From assembly GCA_016285085.1 (NCBI GenBank), contig JAEEQA010000010.1:1-45917 (forward strand): DNA of 45,917 nt, read 5' to 3'. Positions 40,176-45,917 of the stretch are shown here, in pieces (within the stretch, counting starts at the first letter, position 1; each line of letters opens with the position of its first letter). The notes below the pieces were generated by a model. The model was not told the DNA's origin, ran no database searches, and was given only the letters and a program-made list of their open reading frames with translations. Both the position numbers and the translations under genes were made by a program. This DNA is from Bacteroidales bacterium (GTDB taxonomy: Bacteria > Bacteroidota > Bacteroidia > Bacteroidales > WCHB1-69).

Positions 40176-42311
40176 ATGCAATCATTAGAAAACAGAATCA
40201 TCGAGGTTTTTTCCTCATCACACGAAAAATACGGATACAAACAAATTTCAGCAAAGCTCCACATCTACGACAAAGAGGGGCGGGCCGAGGTGGTCCGCAC
40301 CATTGAGAAGTTCGTGAACGTGAAGATCCTCCTCAAGGTGGGACGCGGAAAGTACCGCATCAACCCACGCTACCTGAGCAAGGAAACGACCGGACGCAAC
40401 TATGCCACCGGGCGTCTGGAAGTGAAGTACGGAGGGGCTGCCTTCGTGATTCAGGAGGGAGACAACGAGGACATCTTCATTCCGGAACGCAAACTCAGCA
40501 ATGCGCTGCACGGCGACCTTGTGAAAGTATTGGTCTATCCGCCCCGCGAAGGGAGGAGACCCGAAGGCGAGATTGTGGATGTGCTCGAACGGAGCAAGAA
40601 GCAGGTGGTCGGCATCATCAGCATGCAGAAAGGCATCGCCTTCTTCATCCCCGACAGCCCGTCATACCGCCACGACATGCTCATTCCCACCCGACTATTG
40701 AAGAAGGCCAAGAACGGCTACAAGGTGGTGGTGCGCATCGTCGATTGGACTCCCGGAAGCCGCAACCCCATCGGCGAAGTCATCCACGTCCTGGGCAAAC
40801 CCGGCGACAACAACGTGGAGATGCAGTCCATCCTCGCCGAGAACGACTTTCCCCTCGCCTTCCCCGCCGATGTGGAAGAGGAGGCTGCGGCCATTCCCGT
40901 TGAAATCACGAAGGAGGAAATCCGCAAACGCCGCGACTGCCGCAACATCACCACGTTCACCATCGACCCCGCCGATGCAAAGGACTTCGACGATGCTCTC
41001 TCCTACGAAAAACTGCCCAACGGCAACTTCCGCATCGGTGTCCACATCGCCGACGTTTCCTACTATGTTCGCCCCGGCACGCTCATCGACAAGGAGGCCT
41101 ACGAACGCGGCACCTCCGTCTATCTGGTGGACCGCACCATCCCCATGCTGCCGGAAGTGCTGTCGAACAACCTCTGCTCACTGCGGCCGCACGAAGACAA
41201 ACTCTGCTTCAGCGCCATCTTCGAGATGACCGAAGGGGCCAAAGTGGTGAAGGAGTGGTTCGGGCACACCGTCATCAACTCCGATGAACGGTTCAACTAC
41301 GACGAAGTGCAGCAGATCATCGACAGCGGCAAGGGACGGCTCGCCACCGAAATCAACGACATCAACGCCCTGGCCCGCATCTTGCGGAAGAAGCGGTTTG
41401 AGAACAACGCCATCAACTTCGAGACGGAGGAGGTCAAGTTCAAGTTGGACGAGAACGCGAAACCCATCGGGGTTTACCTGAAGGTTTCGACCGAAGCCAA
41501 CTGGCTCATCGAGGAGTTCATGCTCTTGGCCAACAAAAAAGTGGCGGAACGCATCGGAAAGAAAACCGTTGCCAACAAGGAGCCGCGCACCTTCGTCTAT
41601 CGTATCCACGACAAGCCGTTGGAGGAGAAACTGACCACTTTCAAGAATTTTGTCAAGAAAATCGGCTACGATTTCAAGGTGGGCTCGTCAAAGACATTGG
41701 CCAGTTCTTTCAACAAGATGTTCCAGCAGGCGAAAGGCACGCAGGAGTACGAGATGCTGAGCAAGCTTTCCATACGCACGATGGCGCGGGCCGTCTATTC
41801 CACCGAAAACATCGGCCATTACGGCCTTGCCTTCCCCTTCTACACGCATTTCACCTCCCCCATCCGGCGCTATCCCGACCTGATGGTGCACCGTCTCCTT
41901 GATCGCTACCTCGCCAAAGGAAACTCCGTGAACCCAAAGGAGTTTGAAGAGTATTGCGAACACTGTTCCCAAATGGAGCAGAAAGCCACCGAGGCGGAAC
42001 GCGCCTCCATCAAATACAAACAGGCCGAGTTCCTCGCCGACAAGGTGGGACAGGTTTTCGAGGCCACGATCAGCGGCATCTGCAAATGGGGCGTCTTCGC
42101 CGAACTGAAAGAAAGCCACTGCGAGGGCTTGATCTCCATGCGGAAGTTCAACGACGACTTCTACTACATTGATGACGAAAACTACACATTGGTGGGACTG
42201 CACCACGGGCACAACTACCGTTTCGGCGACACCGTCACGGTGCGGGTCGCCGGCGTGGACATGGACCGTCGGCAAATGGACTTCGACATCCTGCCGGCTA
42301 CGCAGAAATAA
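40176..42311 (+). CDS. rnr: Ribonuclease R
   Basis: A 711-residue 3'-to-5' exoribonuclease of the RNB family, degrading structured RNA and working in rRNA and mRNA turnover. An N-terminal helix-turn-helix-like region (about 1-65) precedes two cold-shock domains (about 75-225). The catalytic RNB domain starts at IDPADAKDFDDA (263-274), whose aspartates bind magnesium. FTSPIRRYPDLMVHR is present near its end, and an S1 RNA-binding domain (about 628-707) closes the protein. Length and domain order are normal. The gene begins 21 bases after the second palindromic element. A Bacteroidetes promoter could not be recognised, so the palindromes may lie in its leader. Confidence 0.97.
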   Translation: MQSLENRIIEVFSSSHEKYGYKQISAKLHIYDKEGRAEVVRTIEKFVNVKILLKVGRGKYRINPRYLSKETTGRNYATGRLEVKYGGAAFVIQEGDNEDIFIPERKLSNALHGDLVKVLVYPPREGRRPEGEIVDVLERSKKQVVGIISMQKGIAFFIPDSPSYRHDMLIPTRLLKKAKNGYKVVVRIVDWTPGSRNPIGEVIHVLGKPGDNNVEMQSILAENDFPLAFPADVEEEAAAIPVEITKEEIRKRRDCRNITTFTIDPADAKDFDDALSYEKLPNGNFRIGVHIADVSYYVRPGTLIDKEAYERGTSVYLVDRTIPMLPEVLSNNLCSLRPHEDKLCFSAIFEMTEGAKVVKEWFGHTVINSDERFNYDEVQQIIDSGKGRLATEINDINALARILRKKRFENNAINFETEEVKFKLDENAKPIGVYLKVSTEANWLIEEFMLLANKKVAERIGKKTVANKEPRTFVYRIHDKPLEEKLTTFKNFVKKIGYDFKVGSSKTLASSFNKMFQQAKGTQEYEMLSKLSIRTMARAVYSTENIGHYGLAFPFYTHFTSPIRRYPDLMVHRLLDRYLAKGNSVNPKEFEEYCEHCSQMEQKATEAERASIKYKQAEFLADKVGQVFEATISGICKWGVFAELKESHCEGLISMRKFNDDFYYIDDENYTLVGLHHGHNYRFGDTVTVRVAGVDMDRRQMDFDILPATQK

Positions 42312-42335
42312 GGGAATGCGAACGAAGTGAGCAAA

Positions 42336-42383
42336 ATGGTGAGCGACAGCGAACCAAAATCAAGGAATGGTGAGCGACAGCGA
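42336..42383. repeat. Short direct repeat downstream of rnr
   Basis: ATGGTGAGCGACAGCGA occurs at 42336-42352 and again at 42367-42383, with a 31-base period. It fills most of the 74-base gap between the convergent rnr and DUF4249 genes. Confidence 0.8.
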
Positions 42384-42385
42384 GC

Positions 42386-43399
42386 CTACTCCGGCAGCTC
42401 GTAAAAATAGTGAAAGTTAAGCTTGCGCGAGGCACTGCCTTTCACAATCAAATCCTGCGAGTTATCATTCAAGCGATGGAACGAACGAGCGCTGCACCGT
42501 GAGCCAAGGAAACCAGCGACCAAATCGTCATCCTCACATTCCACATTGGTATAGACCAAATGATCCATCACCACACTGGAGGAAATGGTACTGGTACGCA
42601 CATAATTGTAGTATGTATCATTGACGGCCCACACTTCAAAGCAGATACAGGAGTCAGCAAGCAAATAACGGTCCACTGTGTTGTCCACCTCAATGTGGGA
42701 ACAGAGGTATTCATACAATCTATAGGGATTGTATTGGAGGCTGGAAGTGGTGACCAGAGACGGGGTTACGTTGCGGCGAATACTTTTGCGGACAGTGACT
42801 CCCGTAGTCCTGTTTATTTCCACATAATTGAAATACTGATAGACTAAATAGGCGACGGAATTCTCAGCATCCTTATATTCTATAGTATTCATATTGGTGT
42901 GAGTGATATCCACAGACTGTGCCTGGGGCTTTGTTATCCTCATTTCGCCCACCACGCTGGTTTCAGCTGTCACCACACGGCCCGTTTCCCTGTTGGTGAT
43001 GACCAATTTATACGTATTGGCAGGGTCAATGGCGTGATTGACCACATACAGCAGCTGTTTTGGAGCCGACATATCGCCGTTGAGGTCGCGGGGGATGGCG
43101 GTGGTGGTGTCCAATCGCCATGTACTGATCTTGCGGCCATTGTTGTACTCCTCCATATCCACTGTGATTTTGTCAAAATAGTATAGGCTGTCATAAATCT
43201 GCGCCGCTTCGTAAGCATTTCCATCGGTAAGGAAACCCTTGTAAATCTTTACATATTGGACCCCTTCGCTGGCATCAAGGATGCCATAGACAATGGTGGC
43301 GTCGCGGTATGGTGCGTTGGAATTGAAATCCTTGGAGCAGGAAAACATCAGAAAGGGCAACAGCAAGGCGCATAAACACGCATAAAATCTCGTTCTCAT
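42386..43399 (-). CDS. DUF4249-type lipoprotein
   Basis: A 337-residue lipoprotein. I chose the ATG at 43399 (MRTRFYACL); another ATG two codons upstream is possible. A still longer frame would run over the promoter. The lipobox is LMFSC with Cys21, so it is anchored in the outer membrane or periplasm. The body has the family's immunoglobulin-like and beta-rich character (ATIVYGILDASEGVQYVKI, YKLVITNRETGRVV). Six Cys residues occur in the C-terminal third, for example ADSCICFEVW and FLGSRCSARSFH. DUF4249 proteins often accompany TonB-dependent receptors, but no such gene is present here. Function unknown. It is convergent with rnr and divergent from the DUF2723 gene. Confidence 0.85.
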   Translation of the reverse strand: MRTRFYACLCALLLPFLMFSCSKDFNSNAPYRDATIVYGILDASEGVQYVKIYKGFLTDGNAYEAAQIYDSLYYFDKITVDMEEYNNGRKISTWRLDTTTAIPRDLNGDMSAPKQLLYVVNHAIDPANTYKLVITNRETGRVVTAETSVVGEMRITKPQAQSVDITHTNMNTIEYKDAENSVAYLVYQYFNYVEINRTTGVTVRKSIRRNVTPSLVTTSSLQYNPYRLYEYLCSHIEVDNTVDRYLLADSCICFEVWAVNDTYYNYVRTSTISSSVVMDHLVYTNVECEDDDLVAGFLGSRCSARSFHRLNDNSQDLIVKGSASRKLNFHYFYELPE

Positions 43400-43418
43400 A
43401 TCCATTGAAAAAAACGTG

Positions 43419-43448
43419 CAAAAGTACGACTTTTTTAGCACTTTCCAA
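43419..43448 (-). promoter_or_regulatory. Well-formed promoter of the DUF4249 gene
   Basis: On the minus strand, TTG (43448-43446), exactly 19 bases, then TACTTTTG (43426-43419): a full consensus match, 19 bases before the chosen ATG. This excludes the longer N-terminal form. Confidence 0.68.
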
Positions 43449-43473
43449 CCTTCAAACTTTCCTACTTTTTTTA

Positions 43474-43481
43474 TACCTTTG
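43474..43481 (+). promoter_or_regulatory. Promoter element of the DUF2723 gene
   Basis: TACCTTTG matches TAnnTTTG, 97 bases before the ATG, leaving a long AT-rich leader. No TTG at the usual distance. Confidence 0.48.
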
Positions 43482-43578
43482 CAAGCATTTTGTATCAACA
43501 AATTAATTTTATAATTAATTGATATTCAATAATATAAAATAATAGAAAAATTATAACTATCACTAAAATCATTACAAG

Positions 43579-45917
43579 ATGACGAAAAAGTACAACTGGA
43601 TCAACAACATCCTCGGGTGGGTCATCGGCATTTTTGCCTCCGCAGTGTATATTATGACGGCGGAGCCGACGGCCTCTTGGTGGGATTGCGGCGAGTACAT
43701 TGCCACGGCCAACAAACTGTTAGTGGGGCATCCCCCTGGAGCACCGACCTTCCAGCTTCTGGGCCGTGTTTTCAGCATGTTCGCCGGGGGCGATGTGACG
43801 AAGGTGGCTGTTTGCATCAACAGTATGTCGGCTATTTGCAGCGGACTCACCATCATGTTCCTGTTCTGGACGATGACGATGCTAGGACGCAAGTTGGTGG
43901 CGAACATGGAAGGCGGGATGACCGCCGGCCGTATGGCGGCCCTGTTCGGTTCCGCGCTTGTCGGCTCGCTTACCTACACCTTCACCGACACCTTCTGGTT
44001 CTCCGCTGTGGAGGGTGAGGTCTATGCGATGTCCTCCTTCTTCACCGCATTGGTGTTCTGGTGCATCCTGAAATGGGAATTCGAGTACGACAACCCGAAA
44101 GGGGATGTCAACCCGAACCGATGGATTGTGCTTATCGCCTATCTGATAGGACTTTCCATCGGTGTTCACCTGTTGAACTTGCTGACCATTCCGGCCGTGG
44201 TGCTGATTGTCTATTTCAAGCTGTCGAAGAACGCGACGGTTTGGGGTGTGGTGCAGACCATCGCCCTTGCTTCAGTCGTGGCCGCCGTCTTTTTCCCGAC
44301 CGTGGCGATGCTCCTCATCTGGCTTTTCATTTCCCTGCCGCTGCTGGTCATCTGCTACCGCAAAGGAACCTTCAGCTCGTTGGCCGAGTGGGGCATCCTA
44401 TTCTCCCTCATCGGTTCATTCATTCTGCTGGGACTCATCCTTTACGGAATCATTCCCATGATTGTGAATCTGGCCGGCAAGTTCGAGATCTTCTTCGTCA
44501 ACAGTTTCGGAATGCCGTTCAACTCCGGCACCATCATCTACTTCCTCATCATCGCGGCACTCATTGCTTGGGGGCTTTGGTACGGCTACAGGAAAGGCAA
44601 AGGAAATCTGGTGGCCGGTGTTTACTGCTTCCTGTTCCTGCTCATTGGCTACTCCACCTTCTTCGTGCTGACCATCCGTTCCAACGCCAACCCGACGATT
44701 GACGAGAACAATCCGGAGGATGCGGTGGCCCTTCTCGCCTACCTGAACCGCGAGCAGTACGGCGACACTCCGTTCCTCACGGGCCGCACCTACGACTCCC
44801 GCCCGTCGCGCTACGAGAACGGCAACCCCGTGTATGTGCGTGACGACGCTGCCGGCAAATACGTCATCTCCGACAAACGCGAAAACTCCGTCCCCTACTA
44901 CGACGAAAGCCAGAAGCGTTTCATGCCGCGCATGTACGACCACGACCACAAGGCCAACTACATCAACTGGATTTATGCCAACGACCCCGTGAAAGCGGCG
45001 AAACTGCTCAACAAGACCCGCATTCCCGACTACCAGGAGAACATCAAGTTCATGCACACCTACCAGTTCTACTATATGTACTGGCGCTACTTCCTCTGGA
45101 ACTTCAGCGGCCGCCAGGGCGATGTGCAGGGCACGGGCGGCGAGCTTGAAGGCAACTGGATCACCGGCATCAACGCCATCGACCAGATTTTCCTTGGCAA
45201 GCAGGCCGACTTGAAAGCCAACGAGAACAAGGGGCACAACAAGTACTACATGCTGCCGTTGCTGCTGGGCATCATCGGCATCCTTTTCTATTCCAGCCGC
45301 GACGGGAAGAACTCCTTCATCGTGCTGATGCTCTTCCTGATGACCGGCTTGGCCATCGGCTTCTACCTGAACATGTACGCCTTCCAGCCGCGTGAACGTG
45401 ACTACGCCTTCGCCGCGTCGTTCTATGCGTTCAGCATCTGGGTGGGCTTCGGCGTGTTCGGCATCTATTCCTTGTTTGAAAAACTGAAAAACAGCAAGGT
45501 GCAGGTGATTGCCGCCGTGCTGACCACCTGCCTCTGCCTCGGCCTCGTTCCGGGATTGATGGCTTCGCAGAACTGGGACGACCACGACCGTTCGCACCGT
45601 TACACGGCGCTGGCCGCAGCCAAGGCATACCTCGACTCCTGTGCCCCCAACGCCATCATCTTCACGATGGGCGACAACGACACCTTCCCTCTCTGGTACG
45701 CCCAGGAGGTGGAGGGATACCGCACCGACGTTCGTGTCTGCAACCTGTCGCTGCTCTCCGCCGGCTGGTACGTGGACCAGATGAAGCGCAAGGCCTACAA
45801 TTCCGACCCGCTGCCGATCTCGATGGAGAAACTGCAGTACCGCGACGGTACCCGCGACGCCGTCTTCTTCATGCCCGGAAACGGTGAGTACCGCGACCTC
45901 AACTCCGTGATGGAAAT
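43579..45917 (+). CDS. DUF2723 multi-pass membrane protein (partial, cut by the window edge)
   Basis: 779 complete codons are visible and the frame is open at the right edge. About a dozen membrane helices are apparent. The diagnostic N-terminal segment is SWWDCGEYIATANKL (33-47) followed by HPPGAP (51-56). The D36-x2-E39 acidic pair after the first helix recalls the catalytic loop of protein O-mannosyltransferases (GT-C fold). A polar domain (about 370-520) interrupts the helices, and a soluble C-terminal region with FTMGDNDTFPLWY begins near 695. The family is conserved in Bacteroidota and is suspected to act as a lipid-linked-sugar transferase; the substrate is unproven. Full-length members exceed 1000 residues, so 200 or more residues lie beyond the window. 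Confidence 0.9.
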   Translation, partial: MTKKYNWINNILGWVIGIFASAVYIMTAEPTASWWDCGEYIATANKLLVGHPPGAPTFQLLGRVFSMFAGGDVTKVAVCINSMSAICSGLTIMFLFWTMTMLGRKLVANMEGGMTAGRMAALFGSALVGSLTYTFTDTFWFSAVEGEVYAMSSFFTALVFWCILKWEFEYDNPKGDVNPNRWIVLIAYLIGLSIGVHLLNLLTIPAVVLIVYFKLSKNATVWGVVQTIALASVVAAVFFPTVAMLLIWLFISLPLLVICYRKGTFSSLAEWGILFSLIGSFILLGLILYGIIPMIVNLAGKFEIFFVNSFGMPFNSGTIIYFLIIAALIAWGLWYGYRKGKGNLVAGVYCFLFLLIGYSTFFVLTIRSNANPTIDENNPEDAVALLAYLNREQYGDTPFLTGRTYDSRPSRYENGNPVYVRDDAAGKYVISDKRENSVPYYDESQKRFMPRMYDHDHKANYINWIYANDPVKAAKLLNKTRIPDYQENIKFMHTYQFYYMYWRYFLWNFSGRQGDVQGTGGELEGNWITGINAIDQIFLGKQADLKANENKGHNKYYMLPLLLGIIGILFYSSRDGKNSFIVLMLFLMTGLAIGFYLNMYAFQPRERDYAFAASFYAFSIWVGFGVFGIYSLFEKLKNSKVQVIAAVLTTCLCLGLVPGLMASQNWDDHDRSHRYTALAAAKAYLDSCAPNAIIFTMGDNDTFPLWYAQEVEGYRTDVRVCNLSLLSAGWYVDQMKRKAYNSDPLPISMEKLQYRDGTRDAVFFMPGNGEYRDLNSVME

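Noticed and set aside
42336..42383. The two 17-base direct repeats considered as a CRISPR or attachment site
   Set aside because: Only two copies with a 14-base gap, containing common GAGCGACAGCGA-type words. Too short and too few for CRISPR, and no integrase is nearby.

Overview
The window reads as a chromosomal segment of a Bacteroidales (Bacteroidota) bacterium. The signs are a giant secreted protein with SprB-type repeats and a C-terminal type IX secretion (T9SS) sorting domain, a FISUMP-domain protein, a DUF4249 lipoprotein, a DUF2723 membrane protein, a eukaryote-like IleRS of about 1145 residues, and promoters of the Bacteroidetes form (TTG, 19-20 bases, TAnnTTTG). Genus and species cannot be named from the sequence. 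No rRNA, tRNA, CRISPR array or intact insertion sequence was seen, and no gene-free stretch exceeds about 300 bases.

Region 1 (1-4340) looks accessory and is more AT-rich than what follows. A DUF4143-type AAA ATPase runs off the left edge on the minus strand. Divergent from it is a plus-strand cassette: a 115-aa protein of unknown function, a strong terminator or attenuator, a basic coiled-coil protein, a voltage-gated-type cation channel, a 149-aa protein with one possible membrane segment, a second near-identical copy of the channel, and a 103-aa membrane protein. The two channels differ at 6 of 263 residues but at about 43 nucleotides, so both appear to be under purifying selection. Their selectivity filter is TVEGWYE, with glycine at the position linked to calcium selectivity in bacterial channels. 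This cassette is the best candidate for an undescribed system.

Region 2 (4410-24774) is mostly housekeeping. It holds ileS and a bidirectional terminator, a FISUMP protein, an M13 metallopeptidase lipoprotein, and an overlapping minus-strand operon of glycosyltransferase, ECF sigma factor and YhcC-like radical SAM protein. Then come tgt (lacking the usual zinc cysteines) with a secreted alpha/beta hydrolase, an overlapping sirtuin and metallo-beta-lactamase-fold pair, a decayed Rpn-family nuclease gene with an intact promoter, fumarase with a bile-acid-symporter-like transporter, a secreted protein of unknown function, and typA with a sugar-kinase-like gene.

Region 3 (24999-39998) is one reading frame of exactly 15,000 bases encoding a 4,999-aa surface protein. 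It has a signal peptide, many Ig/PKD-like domains, about ten SprB-like repeats, an internal two-fold duplication of a three-domain block, and a T9SS sorting domain. It is flanked by a promoter and a strong terminator.

Region 4 (40019-45917) contains two short palindromic elements, rnr (RNase R), a DUF4249 lipoprotein and, divergent from it, the start of a DUF2723 multi-pass membrane protein that runs off the right edge.
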